This document shows positions 16,958 through 25,734 of a stretch of DNA of 64,000 nucleotides, in pieces. The stretch's first letter is position 1. Every line of letters starts with the position of its first letter. Below the pieces are notes generated by a model that ran no database searches, was not told the origin of the DNA, and was given only the letters and a program-made list of their open reading frames with translations. The position numbers and the translations under genes were made by a program. Source of the DNA: an uncultured Oscillibacter sp. (GTDB lineage Bacteria > Bacillota > Clostridia > Oscillospirales > Oscillospiraceae). Where the stretch lies: NCBI GenBank assembly GCA_910577405.1, contig CAJTMG010000001.1:62001-126000 (forward strand), written 5' to 3'.

Positions 16958-16991
16958 TCTGACCCTGACCCGGCCACAACCTGAACCATCA

Positions 16992-17037
16992 GCGTCCTCC
17001 GGCGGATTCTCTCCCTCTGCCGGGGGACGCGTTTTTT
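16992..17037 (+). terminator. mtlD terminator
   Basis: GCGTCC(T)CCGGC (16992-17003) pairs with GCCGGGGGACGC (17019-17030), followed by GTTTTTT. Confidence 0.85.
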
Positions 17038-17106
17038 GCGGCACACAGTGACCTCCAGCAGCAGCGCGGCATAGAATGGGATACATCCTGTTATGGAGGT
17101 TTGATT

Positions 17107-17400
17107 ATGGAACGAATGGAATCCATGTGTGATAAAGACTGCCCCTGCAATGACGGCTGCCCCTGCCAGGAACCGGCAACCATGAAAGCCTGTATCCTGC
17201 GGGTCTGCTGCTGCGAGCTGCTGGTATGCGACCTTAGTACCTGCCAGGAAGTGCTGGTCCATACGGAAAACGCCTGCTGCTTCCAGGTCGGACAGCGGGT
17301 GTGCATCGAGTACAGCGGCGCCATGACCATGAGCATCCCGCCCCAGATCAGCGCCATCTGCATCAAGCCCCTGAATCACTGCGGCTGTAACTGCTGCTGA
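17107..17400 (+). CDS. Cysteine-rich small protein of unknown function
   Basis: 97 aa with 16 cysteines, starting at the ATG at 17107 (GGAGG 7 nt upstream); a TTG at 17101 is less likely. The cysteines cluster in an N-terminal block (CDKDCPCNDGCPC), a middle block (CILRVCCCELLVCDLSTC) and the C-terminal CGCNCC, with a hydrophobic beta-rich stretch between. No signal peptide is seen. The pattern suggests metal binding or a spore-coat-type cross-linked protein. It stands beside the germination cluster and has its own terminator. I do not recognise the family. Confidence 0.75.
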   Translation: MERMESMCDKDCPCNDGCPCQEPATMKACILRVCCCELLVCDLSTCQEVLVHTENACCFQVGQRVCIEYSGAMTMSIPPQISAICIKPLNHCGCNCC

Positions 17401-17404
17401 CCAT

Positions 17405-17447
17405 AAAGCGCCGTCCGGGACAGAGCGAATCCGGGCGGCGCTTTTTT
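17405..17447. terminator. Bidirectional terminator between Cys-rich gene and sleL
   Basis: AAAGCGCCGTCCGGG (17405-17419) pairs with CCGGGCGGCGCTTT (from 17431), followed by a T run. Confidence 0.85.
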
Positions 17448-17481
17448 GGGATTGCTTGAAGAGAAACAGGCAGGCGTTTTG

Positions 17482-18774
17482 TCAGAGGGTTCGCGGGGCG
17501 GGAAGGTCGTCGATCACACAGAGGCTGTCGAGCACAAGCCAGGTCTGGGAGAAAGGCCTCATGACATTCCAGAAGCCCGCCCCCTGGAAGCCGTATTCAG
17601 CAATCAGACGGAGCTTGGCTTCCAGACTGCGGGCGTCTTCAAACCAGACCTCGTGAACAACGCCCCCGGAGTCGGTGTAGTGGAAAAAGGGGCTTTGGGC
17701 GTTCTCGTCGTACTGTATGGCTACGTTGTACTCCCGCGCCAGTTCAATTGCCCTCTGGTTGGAGATTGACTGCGCCCTTGTGGTCCCCTGCACAAACGGA
17801 AGCGGCCAGTCGTAGCCATAGTTGGGCACTCCCAGAAAGATTTTCTCCGGCGGGATCTCGGTCACGGCGTAATCCAGCACCCGCCGCACGTTGGGCAGAG
17901 GCGCTACGGCCATAGGAGGACCGGCGGTATAGCCCCATTCATAAGTCATCAGCAGCACAGCGTCCACGGCATTGGAGACAGCGGCATAGCTATGTCCCTC
18001 ATAGAGGAGGCCCCGCTGGATGGGACTGGTTTTCGGCGCAAGGGCAGCCCAAAGGAATCGGCCCTGGGGCTGTAGGAGCTGCCGGAGGCGTTGGAGGAAG
18101 GCGGCGTAAGCATCGGCGAGGGATCCGGGCAGGTACTCAAAATCGACGTCCAGCCCGGCGAAATTTTTCCGCAGGAGGGTCTGAAGGACTTCCGCGGCAA
18201 GCCGTCCCTGCACTTCGTAATCGGTAAGGACGCGGGTGGCTCTGGCGGTATCAAAATTCCCCTCTTCCGTCAAGGTCGAAAGGTGCATCACCGGCTGGGT
18301 CCCATGAGCGGCGGCGGCGTCAAGGAGGGCTTCGTCGTCAAGGGGAAGGAGTCCGCCGGCGGCATTGATACCGTAGGTAAAGGGCGCGAGGGAAGACAGG
18401 TAGGGCAGTTCCTTGTTCAGAAGTTCCATATTGACAAAGGGGTAAGCGTAGCCATTAGAGACAGCGGTTCCTGTTTTTTCATCAAAGTAAGAGACGACAA
18501 GAATCTGACCAGGCCGGACGAGATCAGAGCCGCCAAGTTCCCAGTTATTTCTCCAGAGCTGCCGGACGGAGACGCCATAGGAGCGGGCAATGGAGTAGAG
18601 GGTTTCGCCGGAGCTGACCGCGTGGACCTGTCTGGGGAAGCGCACGACCAAGGTCTGACCGACGGCAAGTCCCTCCGCCGCGTCGTTATCGGAAGCCAGT
18701 CTTTGGGGGGAAACGCCGTAGCTCTGGGCGATGGAGTCAATGGTTTCACCGTCCCGAACAACATGAATCGTCAC
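17482..18774 (-). CDS. sleL: Spore germination N-acetylglucosaminidase (LysM-LysM-GH18)
   Basis: 430 aa. Two LysM repeats (about 2-48 and 50-96: MTIHVVRDGETIDSIAQSYG, HAVSSGETLYSIARSYG) target cortex peptidoglycan. A GH18 barrel follows, with the catalytic signature GLDVDFEYLP near residue 205 and the late motif GAGFWNVMRPF. This architecture is SleL/YaaH, which trims cortex muropeptides during germination. The start is GTG (18774) with GAGGTGATG upstream. It is the last gene of the cwlJ-gerQ-sleL cluster. Confidence 0.9.
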   Translation of the reverse strand: MTIHVVRDGETIDSIAQSYGVSPQRLASDNDAAEGLAVGQTLVVRFPRQVHAVSSGETLYSIARSYGVSVRQLWRNNWELGGSDLVRPGQILVVSYFDEKTGTAVSNGYAYPFVNMELLNKELPYLSSLAPFTYGINAAGGLLPLDDEALLDAAAAHGTQPVMHLSTLTEEGNFDTARATRVLTDYEVQGRLAAEVLQTLLRKNFAGLDVDFEYLPGSLADAYAAFLQRLRQLLQPQGRFLWAALAPKTSPIQRGLLYEGHSYAAVSNAVDAVLLMTYEWGYTAGPPMAVAPLPNVRRVLDYAVTEIPPEKIFLGVPNYGYDWPLPFVQGTTRAQSISNQRAIELAREYNVAIQYDENAQSPFFHYTDSGGVVHEVWFEDARSLEAKLRLIAEYGFQGAGFWNVMRPFSQTWLVLDSLCVIDDLPAPRTL

Positions 18775-18879
18775 AATTCATCACCTCATCCAACCCTATG
18801 CGAAGACGGAAAGGAGTATCACAAAAAGAGCCGGCGCCGGTTGACCGCAGAGCAGCCGCCGGCGTCGGGCAGGGACAAA

Positions 18880-19524
18880 TCAGAAGGAGTCATTCTGTTG
18901 CAGGATATTATCGCACATTTCCTGACGGCGCGTGTCATAGAACTCGATGTACTTCAGGGAATAGAGGTCGCAGGCGATATAGCGCTGACGGCCGGGCTGG
19001 TAGACGACAATATGATCATTGCCGACTTCATAAAGGATTCCCTCCCAGACGGCGGTCCCCTGGGTGCCGATCAGGAAAGTAGCGGTAACAAAGCTTCCCC
19101 GGTTGCGCAGGAGCATGGATTTCAAGGAACCGAGGAAAGCTTCATTCATAGAAGTAGGCGCTTCAATGACCTCAAGGGGCTGATGGGTCTGGAGGTCCAG
19201 GGTGCCGACGCTGCCATCGAACTCGCTGCGGGGCATTGTAGGCGGCAGGGTCAGCGGTCCGCCGTTCTGATCAACCGGGTAAACGGGGGCGTGCGGGTTA
19301 GGAGCAGCGGCGGCAGGTTCAGGAGCGGGCTGAGCGGCGGAAGCAGAAGCCTGCGCGCCAGGGACAGGGCCTTGGGGCGCGGGATTGTGAACGGAAGACG
19401 CGGAGGAAGTGGAAGTGGTTGTGGTAGTGGTGGTAGAAGAAGCGGAAGCATGGGCGGCAGGCTGGGGGTAAGAGATTTCAGAGGACCAATCCCGCGGGGA
19501 GAAAGGATATTGAGTATTGGGCAT
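18880..19524 (-). CDS. gerQ: Spore coat protein GerQ with low-complexity N-terminal extension
   Basis: 214 aa. The conserved GerQ domain is the C-terminal 95 residues (LRNRGSFVTATFLIGTQG, WEGILYEVGNDHIVVYQPG, YSLKYIEF). The first 110 residues are Ala/Ser/Thr/Pro-rich, including seven consecutive Thr, and look disordered. In Bacillus, GerQ is needed for CwlJ to reach the coat and is cross-linked by transglutaminase. The neighbouring cwlJ supports the same job. Start ATG with GAGGTG upstream. Confidence 0.9.
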   Translation of the reverse strand: MPNTQYPFSPRDWSSEISYPQPAAHASASSTTTTTTTSTSSASSVHNPAPQGPVPGAQASASAAQPAPEPAAAAPNPHAPVYPVDQNGGPLTLPPTMPRSEFDGSVGTLDLQTHQPLEVIEAPTSMNEAFLGSLKSMLLRNRGSFVTATFLIGTQGTAVWEGILYEVGNDHIVVYQPGRQRYIACDLYSLKYIEFYDTRRQEMCDNILQQNDSF

Positions 19525-19564
19525 AATGACACCTCACAAGCAGAATGAAAAATAGGAAAAGCAG

Positions 19565-20005
19565 CTATGTTTTGTAGTAGGCGGGCAAAGGGTTATAGAA
19601 GCAGTGGTCGCCGATACGGGTCTGCCAGTAGCCCACCTCGGAGGGAAAACGGCTGCGGCATTCAGGCCCGAAGGGGTTATAGAACCAGAGGGACTCAGCC
19701 ACAACAGGCACGCGGTTCCCGGCGATAGCCCAGTCAGCGATTTCGTAATGAATGGCTTCGGGCCGCATATTGTAGATATTCTGAGGATTGTAAGCGCCGC
19801 CTTCTGTTTCGCTCGCGCAGACGAATTGGTAAGGCTGGAAGATAATATTACGGATACTGCCCTGACCGACGCGGGCATATTCTCCGCCCACGGCATGGAC
19901 GCGGTTCATGACCACGCCAGCGACGGCCTTCATGCCAATGTCCCCCTCGCCGCCCGCCTCGCATTGGATCAGACGCGCCAGCAGTTCCCGGTCGGAATAA
20001 GCCAT
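19565..20005 (-). CDS. cwlJ: Spore cortex-lytic hydrolase
   Basis: 146 aa, the usual CwlJ length. It begins MAYSDRELLARLIQCEAGGE with the catalytic Glu of the Hydrolase_2 fold, then MKAVAGVVMNRV and a C-terminal NPLPAYY. It degrades spore cortex during germination. It has no signal peptide, as expected for a mother-cell protein. The start at 20005 follows AAAGGAGG; the longer frame to 20128 is unsupported. It is directly followed by gerQ and sleL, and preceded by a terminator, so the trio is its own unit. Confidence 0.92.
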   Translation of the reverse strand: MAYSDRELLARLIQCEAGGEGDIGMKAVAGVVMNRVHAVGGEYARVGQGSIRNIIFQPYQFVCASETEGGAYNPQNIYNMRPEAIHYEIADWAIAGNRVPVVAESLWFYNPFGPECRSRFPSEVGYWQTRIGDHCFYNPLPAYYKT

Positions 20006-20090
20006 ATGTTCATTCCTCCTTTGTTGCTGGTACATCATACGCGGTGGAGGGCGGGGAGGTGCCTGGCCGATAGAATTTCCGAAAAAGGCG

Positions 20091-20131
20091 CGAAAAAAGA
20101 GGATTACGGACCAAAGGCAGTCACGCAATCC
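20091..20131 (-). terminator. Terminator of the TSCPD-glycosyltransferase operon
   Basis: Minus strand GGATTGCG pairs with CGTAATCC (20101-20131), extended by GAC/GTC, then TCTTTTTT. Confidence 0.8.
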
Positions 20132-20184
20132 TCAGATAGATTATCATTTTGGAAGCCTGAAAACAGAAAAATATCTCTTCGCTC

Positions 20185-21318
20185 CTATCTTTTATCTGTT
20201 TCAAGGATGGCTTGCCGGAACATATCCTCAGTCTGCTCAATAGACCGTTCCAGCGCGTACTGTCTGGCAGATTCCCCGTACCGCCGGCCCATTTCCTCCC
20301 GCTCTCTGGGATGTTCGATCCACCAATCGATTTTTTCAGCAAGGGCGGCGGAATCACCGGCAGGGAAGAGGGAACGGTCATCCAGGGCGAACTGAGGGGT
20401 AGCGGAGCGAGGGGAATCTGCGATCACGGGCACCAGGCCGCAGGCGAACGCTTCCATACAGCTCATGGCCTCAATTTCGGCGTCGGAGGTATGGACGTAA
20501 AGGTCAGCCATATGGAGGATCTCCAGCAAACGTGCAGGCTCAAAGAACTCCATCACAGCAGGGTTCGGCAGTTTCTGGCAAAGCTTCCGGTATTTGCGTT
20601 CCAGCGGTCCTTTTCCGGCAAGAATGACCTGGATTTCATCCTTATGCCTGCATTCTGCGCAAGCGTCAATCAGAACGTCCTGCCGTTTTTCCCCTGCGTA
20701 GCGGCCCACCATCAGCACGTTGAACATCCCGCTCATCCAGTCCTCCTTTGGACTGCGCCCATAGACATACTGAGGGCTGATACCGTTGGAAATAACGTGA
20801 AGCTGAGCGGTATAGCCATGTTCCTTGAGCTGATTGGCGATCATATGACTGGGGCAGTGGATATGGGTAAAACGATTGAAGAAGGTATCCCGGAACCGGT
20901 TATAAACAAAGTCATTGGCCCGTTTGCTGTTGCCCATATGGAGGGTAAAGGTAATATTTTCCGGCTGGCAGTGAAAGGCGGCGGTATGAGGGATTCCAAG
21001 CCGTTCGACGTGTTTGAGGCCCATAATGGCAAGTGGGGACGGCATCATAAAATGAACGACGTCAGCCCAAGCCGCAGCCTTTTCAAAGACGTGCTTGTTT
21101 GGGATTGCGAGCCGCATCCCCTGACTGGTAATCAGGTGTTCGACGATAGGCAAAAACCTCATCTGTCTCACGGCGTACTTATAATCAGTAGGCTTTCCTG
21201 TAGCGATCACGCGGACCTCATTGCCGTGGGCTTTCAAAGCGGAAGCGAAACGCCGCGCGCTGATGGTAGTACCGTTATTTGCGTCGTCGAACTGGTCGAT
21301 AACCAAAACGATTTTCAT
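20185..21318 (-). CDS. Glycosyltransferase family 4
   Basis: 377 aa, GT-B fold. It begins MKIVLVIDQFDDANNGTTIS. The nucleotide-sugar half carries VLMVGRYAGEKRQDVLIDA near residue 205, ILAGKGPLERK, and the EX7E-type region SDAEIEAMSCMEAFACGLVP near residue 290. There are no membrane segments. Relatives glucosylate diacylglycerol or add sugars to cell-surface polymers; the acceptor here is unknown. It follows the TSCPD gene by 3 nt. Confidence 0.88.
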   Translation of the reverse strand: MKIVLVIDQFDDANNGTTISARRFASALKAHGNEVRVIATGKPTDYKYAVRQMRFLPIVEHLITSQGMRLAIPNKHVFEKAAAWADVVHFMMPSPLAIMGLKHVERLGIPHTAAFHCQPENITFTLHMGNSKRANDFVYNRFRDTFFNRFTHIHCPSHMIANQLKEHGYTAQLHVISNGISPQYVYGRSPKEDWMSGMFNVLMVGRYAGEKRQDVLIDACAECRHKDEIQVILAGKGPLERKYRKLCQKLPNPAVMEFFEPARLLEILHMADLYVHTSDAEIEAMSCMEAFACGLVPVIADSPRSATPQFALDDRSLFPAGDSAALAEKIDWWIEHPREREEMGRRYGESARQYALERSIEQTEDMFRQAILETDKR

Positions 21319-21321
21319 TGT

Positions 21322-21579
21322 TCACACCTGCGAGAGCATCTGTTCCAGGCCTCTTGCAAGCTGGTCGGGACAGGAAGTAGGCCGGGGCCCGCACTGGATA
21401 CCCTTCAGCCGCGCGACAGCATCCTTGGCGGACATCCCCTTAACGAGGGCGGAGATCCCCTGAAGGTTCCCGCTGCATCCGCCCAGCACCTGGAGGTCCT
21501 GAATAATACCATTATCGTCAAGAGTAACGCGCATTTCCTGAGAGCAGACGCCCTGGGGACGGAAAGAAAAAGTCTTCAT
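21322..21579 (-). CDS. TSCPD-domain protein (TIGR03905 type)
   Basis: 85 aa. The name-giving motif is TSCPDQLARGLEQML at the C-terminus, preceded by GGCSGNLQGISALVKGMSAKDA. The domain also occurs at the end of class II ribonucleotide reductases and in small stand-alone Clostridia proteins of unknown role. Two pairs of Cys suggest metal or redox chemistry. It heads a two-gene operon with the glycosyltransferase. Confidence 0.88.
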   Translation of the reverse strand: MKTFSFRPQGVCSQEMRVTLDDNGIIQDLQVLGGCSGNLQGISALVKGMSAKDAVARLKGIQCGPRPTSCPDQLARGLEQMLSQV

Positions 21580-21648
21580 AAAAAATACATCCTTTCACCC
21601 CGCCGAAAGGGAACCCAGCGAGGTCACGATTTCCAAGATAACTAGAAC

Positions 21649-21677
21649 AGCATAGCATAATTATCTGAAAAAGGCAA
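21649..21677 (-). promoter_or_regulatory. Promoter of the TSCPD-glycosyltransferase operon
   Basis: Minus strand TTGCCT (21672-21677), 17-nt spacer, TATGCT (21649-21654). Confidence 0.65.
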
Positions 21678-21748
21678 GCATTTCCACGCAAAAACTGGTA
21701 AAGATGGAGGCGGGTAAGTAGAACGGCAGGCAGTGACCATCAGCGCGG

Positions 21749-22156
21749 TCAAGGGGTCAGCCGTCCTGTGAGCAGGAGCAGGCCCAGGAGTGGCAGGAGG
21801 GATTCCGGGGATTCAGGGAGCCCGGGGAGGGGGATTTCCATAGGCTCCAGGGGCGGCACGGCTCTTTGAAGGCAGAGGACGGGCTGAGTCAAGCTGGAGA
21901 GGGTAAGGGTATCCCGCAAAGAGAGGCCGTAAGAGACGACAGACGCGGCATGGATAGAGCGCAGGACTTCAGACGCGTCGCCGGGGACGAGAAGGAGTCC
22001 GCACCGCGCCTGGAATCCGGACCGGCAGGCGTCAGGGGTAAGGACGAGCAGATCCCAAGAGTGCCCCTCAATTTCAGCGGGCGACCGGGGGCAGCGAACG
22101 CCGTCAGGAATCCAGGGAAGCCAGGACGGTGGGCAGGAATAGACAGCGGCGCTCAT
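21749..22156 (-). CDS. Conserved-looking hypothetical protein
   Basis: 135 aa from the ATG at 22156 (AAAGGAGG 8 nt upstream); the frame extends upstream to 22282 without support. Visible features are CPPSWLPWIPDGVRC near the start, GLLLVPGDASEVLRSIHAA in the middle and VVSYGLSLRDTLTLSSL, followed by a Pro/Leu-rich tail. The alternating hydrophobic pattern suggests an alpha/beta fold. No catalytic motif is recognised. Confidence 0.65.
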   Translation of the reverse strand: MSAAVYSCPPSWLPWIPDGVRCPRSPAEIEGHSWDLLVLTPDACRSGFQARCGLLLVPGDASEVLRSIHAASVVSYGLSLRDTLTLSSLTQPVLCLQRAVPPLEPMEIPLPGLPESPESLLPLLGLLLLTGRLTP

Positions 22157-22281
22157 GGTGCAGGACCTCCTTTTCACAGGGATAGCATTTGCAGGCAGCA
22201 AGAAACCATGCAAAAAAATCTCGTCTTTTTCAAATGAGTGTGATATACTGAAAAAAGCGAGCAAAACGGGGAGTGACGGCA

Positions 22282-22827
22282 ATGGGCATGATCAAAAACT
22301 TTCTGGGGCATTTCAACACGGTACGGCGGCACCGGGCGCTGGTACGAAAATACTGTTTCCGTCTGGGGCTGTACTGGCAGGGGCTGACCCACGACCTGAG
22401 CAAATACGCGCCGGTAGAATTCTGGGCTGGGGTAAGGTACTACCAGGGCGACCACAGTCCCAACGACCAGCAGCGAAAGCTCTATGGGTACAGCGCGGCA
22501 TGGCTGCACCACAAGGGCCGGAACCGGCATCATTTTGAATACTGGACAGACTACCAACAGGACGGCAGAGGGATTGACGGTGTGCCGATGCCCCCGCGGT
22601 ATCTTGCGGAGATGTTCTGCGACCGGCTCGCGGCGGGGCGGGTATACAACGGCGACCACTACGACCGGAGCCAGCCGTACAAATTCTTTCTGCGTGGGAA
22701 GGACAAACAAATGCTGCTGCATCCGAAGACGACGGCGGCATTAGAGGCGATGCTGTTAAAACTGCGGGACGAGGGCGAGGACGCGGCGTTCGAGTATGTC
22801 CGGCGTGAGATTCTGGGGAAGCGATAA
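22282..22827 (+). CDS. DUF5662 family protein
   Basis: 181 aa. LGLYWQGLTHDLSKYAPVEF, AAWLHHKGRNRHHFEYW and MPPRYLAEMFCDRLAAGRVY are the conserved His/Asp-rich motifs of this family, whose HDLSK and HHxxRNxHH arrangement resembles a metal-binding site. Function is unproven. The ATG at 22282 has GGGGAG 8 nt upstream; a GTG at 22273 is the alternative. Confidence 0.85.
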   Translation: MGMIKNFLGHFNTVRRHRALVRKYCFRLGLYWQGLTHDLSKYAPVEFWAGVRYYQGDHSPNDQQRKLYGYSAAWLHHKGRNRHHFEYWTDYQQDGRGIDGVPMPPRYLAEMFCDRLAAGRVYNGDHYDRSQPYKFFLRGKDKQMLLHPKTTAALEAMLLKLRDEGEDAAFEYVRREILGKR

Positions 22828-23073
22828 AGAGGGAATCAGGTTCTTTTGAAGCCGGCTGTCATGAGGGAAAACGCACAAAAAAGCAGGAAGTGTCCGCAGT
22901 ATACAGACGGATTGAACTTATATTGTCCACGGATTATGGATTTTTTGTGCAGGTTGATAATTATTCCCGCCAAAAAGAGAAAGATAAAACCGGACGGTCG
23001 GGGAAAGGGACTTAATATATAGAAGGCGTGAAAGCGTCAAAAAGAACAGAGGCAAGAAAAGGAGGAATCACAC

Positions 23074-25620
23074 ATGAAAAGAATGAGATGCAGGCGGATA
23101 GCGGCGCTGATGCTGGCACTGATCCTGGCATTCCCCACAGCGGCAGCAGCAGCGGAGACTCCCAAGGCATCCAGCAACATCAACAAGCAGGACTATACAA
23201 CCTACGGCAATACGGTAAAATCGTATCTGTACGAGAACGGGGCCGGCGTCACTCGGGTAGAGTACGTAAACGGCAGCGTGATTGTAGAGGACTACGACGC
23301 GTCGTACAATCTGACGAAGAGCCGGAGCATACAAGCGGAGCTTCCCATCTGGGGCGGATTTTTTGCGGGCAAGGACGCGAACTATCTGATATTCGGCCAG
23401 GAGAACAAGAGCGAGAGCAGCACGGCGGAAGTCATACGCGTAGTGAAATATACGAAGGACTGGCAGAAGCAGGGGAGCACGAGCATCAAGGGTGCGTACA
23501 CACTGAAGCCCTTTGACGGCGGTTCCCTGCGGTGCGCGGAGGAAAACGGGTATCTGTACATTCACTGTGCCCGCAAGATGACCAGGGTAGTCAACACGAT
23601 GTACGGCCCAATGGACACGATGACGAACCACCAGGCGAATCTGATGATTGAGATCCGCGAGAGCGATATGCAGCTTGCGGACATATACGATCAGATCTGG
23701 AACGTGGATTTTGGGTATGTAAGTCACGCGTTCAACCAGTTCATACTGATCGACCAGGAGAAGAACATCGTCACGGTGAACCATGCCGACAGCGACACGG
23801 AGTACAACGGTCGGGCGAACTACGGCTATGCGCAGGCGACCAAGGGCCGGGGCGTGGATCTGATCCGCTACGAGGAAAAGGCGGGGCAGGATCACTTCCA
23901 GGGCAAGAGCCGGAACCAGACCTACCAATGGGCGGAATTCACGCTGGTAAAAGGCTTCCCCGGAAGCAGCGGGAATAACGATACCGGCGCGTCCATCGGC
24001 GGCTTTGGTGAAGCGGGCGGCAGCTATATAACGGCGTTCAACGACAACGGCAAAGGCGGCGGCAGCGGAGCCCGGGATGTATACATAGGCGTGACGGCAA
24101 AGAGCGGCCTGAAATCCACGGTAACGAAGGTCTCCACGGCTTCCGGCACAACGACGCCGCAGCTTGTATCCACAGGCACAAACGGCGGCTGGGTCATGTG
24201 GAACGGCAAGAGCGGCTACACGGCGAACGACACACTGTACTATACGGCGTACACGGCCAATGGAGCAAGCGGCGGAGTAAAGACGGCCACCGCGCCCCTG
24301 TCGGACTGCCAGCCGATCAATCACAATGGGAAAGCGGTCTGGTATGTGACAAACAATTCTGCCCCGACGTTCTACGCCCTTGACGCGGCAGGAGTAACGG
24401 TAGTAGGCGGCACGGACCCGAAACCGGCAGCCACTCCGGACCCGAAACCGACGACCACTCCGGACCCGAAACCGACAACCACTCCGGACCCGAAGCCGGC
24501 GCCGGGTATGTCAAAGACGAATCTGCCGGAAGTAGCGGTACCGAGCTATGCGCACTACCAGCGGAGCTATTTCAGCACCCACGACGTCGACAAGTACCTG
24601 AACGAGCTGGAGGCAACGAGTGCGTATGGCCGGCAGGACATAGTGACGATAAAGCTGTATGACGCATCGGGGAACGCGCAGAAGAATTACAAATCGTCGC
24701 TAGCGAACATCCAGGCTGGGAGCACGGTAAGCATCCGCACAGGCTACCATCCGAACTACAATGAGACAATGGAAGTATATCTCTGCAACACGGTATTTCC
24801 GAAGCAGTACACAGCAGAGATACAGTTCACGGGCAAAAAGGCGGTTCTGACCAGCGGGACGGAGCTGAACGGCGAATTCAACGGCTGCAACACGATAGCG
24901 TTTGCCAATCTGGCAGACGACAGCTACTTTTTCTTCTATCTGGAGCCGGGCAATGGCAGCACAGCGGCGAAGACCCCCGACACGACAAAGAATCCGACCA
25001 CGACAACGCCTCCCAGCACAACCACAAAACCCGACACAACCACAAAACCGGGCACGACCACAAAACCCAGCACGACCACAAAACCCAACACGACCGCAGA
25101 AGAGAAGGAAAGTCCGTTTACAGATGTACCGAAGGGTTCAAGGTACTACTATCCCGTAATGAAGGCTGTAGAGAAAGGGATCACGACAGGAGTCACGCCG
25201 ACGCAGTTCCAGCCTGACGGTCTGACAACACGCGGTCAGGTAGCAACATTCCTGTGGCGCAGCAAAGGCTGTCCGGAGCCGAAGACGAAGACGAACCCGT
25301 TCACGGATGTGTCACCCAGCAGTTCGTTTTACAAGGCGATTCTGTGGGCGTATGAGAACGGCATCACGACAGGCACGAGCAAGACGACATTCAATCCCAC
25401 CGGCACGTGTACAGAAGGGCACATTCTGACATTCATCTGGAGAGCGGAAGGCAAGCCATGGGAGGATGATGATTCCTCTGCATTCGGCAACGCGTACTAT
25501 TCCAAGGCGATGTACTGGGCAGACGGAATAGGCGACGGCGGGATATTACCGGCCGACTACAATCCACAGGCCTCTGCAAGCCGCGGCAGCGTGGTAGAAT
25601 GGCTGCAATGGACGACCTGA
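23074..25620 (+). CDS. Secreted SLH-domain surface protein
   Basis: 848 aa. A signal peptide (about 1-27, KRMRCRRIAALMLALILAF then AAAAA) leads into a beta-propeller-like N-domain of about 420 residues. A Pro/Asp/Lys linker of 8-residue repeats (DPKPTTTP) follows, then a second globular domain (about 480-635), a Thr/Lys/Pro linker of 6-residue repeats (TTTKPx) and three SLH domains at the end (SPFTDVPKGSRYYYPVM, NPFTDVSPSSSFYKAIL, and a weaker third). SLH domains anchor proteins to pyruvylated wall polymer. AGGAGG lies upstream of the ATG. The role of the globular parts is unknown. Confidence 0.9.
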   Translation: MKRMRCRRIAALMLALILAFPTAAAAAETPKASSNINKQDYTTYGNTVKSYLYENGAGVTRVEYVNGSVIVEDYDASYNLTKSRSIQAELPIWGGFFAGKDANYLIFGQENKSESSTAEVIRVVKYTKDWQKQGSTSIKGAYTLKPFDGGSLRCAEENGYLYIHCARKMTRVVNTMYGPMDTMTNHQANLMIEIRESDMQLADIYDQIWNVDFGYVSHAFNQFILIDQEKNIVTVNHADSDTEYNGRANYGYAQATKGRGVDLIRYEEKAGQDHFQGKSRNQTYQWAEFTLVKGFPGSSGNNDTGASIGGFGEAGGSYITAFNDNGKGGGSGARDVYIGVTAKSGLKSTVTKVSTASGTTTPQLVSTGTNGGWVMWNGKSGYTANDTLYYTAYTANGASGGVKTATAPLSDCQPINHNGKAVWYVTNNSAPTFYALDAAGVTVVGGTDPKPAATPDPKPTTTPDPKPTTTPDPKPAPGMSKTNLPEVAVPSYAHYQRSYFSTHDVDKYLNELEATSAYGRQDIVTIKLYDASGNAQKNYKSSLANIQAGSTVSIRTGYHPNYNETMEVYLCNTVFPKQYTAEIQFTGKKAVLTSGTELNGEFNGCNTIAFANLADDSYFFFYLEPGNGSTAAKTPDTTKNPTTTTPPSTTTKPDTTTKPGTTTKPSTTTKPNTTAEEKESPFTDVPKGSRYYYPVMKAVEKGITTGVTPTQFQPDGLTTRGQVATFLWRSKGCPEPKTKTNPFTDVSPSSSFYKAILWAYENGITTGTSKTTFNPTGTCTEGHILTFIWRAEGKPWEDDDSSAFGNAYYSKAMYWADGIGDGGILPADYNPQASASRGSVVEWLQWTT
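24414..24499 (+). repeat. 24-bp coding repeats (DPKPTTTP linker)
   Basis: About three and a half copies of a 24-bp unit with core CCGGACCCGAAACCGACGAC inside the SLH protein gene, encoding its first extended linker. Confidence 0.85.
24978..25098 (+). repeat. 18-bp coding repeats (TTTKPx linker)
   Basis: Units related to ACCACAAAACCCGACACA encode the second linker. Such tracts can vary in copy number by slippage. Confidence 0.8.
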
Positions 25621-25653
25621 AACATAGGAGTTCCGGAGAATTCTAAGAGGGCG

Positions 25654-25682
25654 TTGTAAGGCCCCGCGAAGTGTGTTAAAAT
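25654..25682 (+). promoter_or_regulatory. Promoter of the sigma factor gene
   Basis: TTGTAA (25654-25659), 17-nt spacer, TAAAAT (25677-25682). Confidence 0.55.
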
Positions 25683-25734
25683 AGAGTATGCAGCGACTGA
25701 ATCCCCCAGGTTTCGATAAAAAGGAGCCTGGGGG

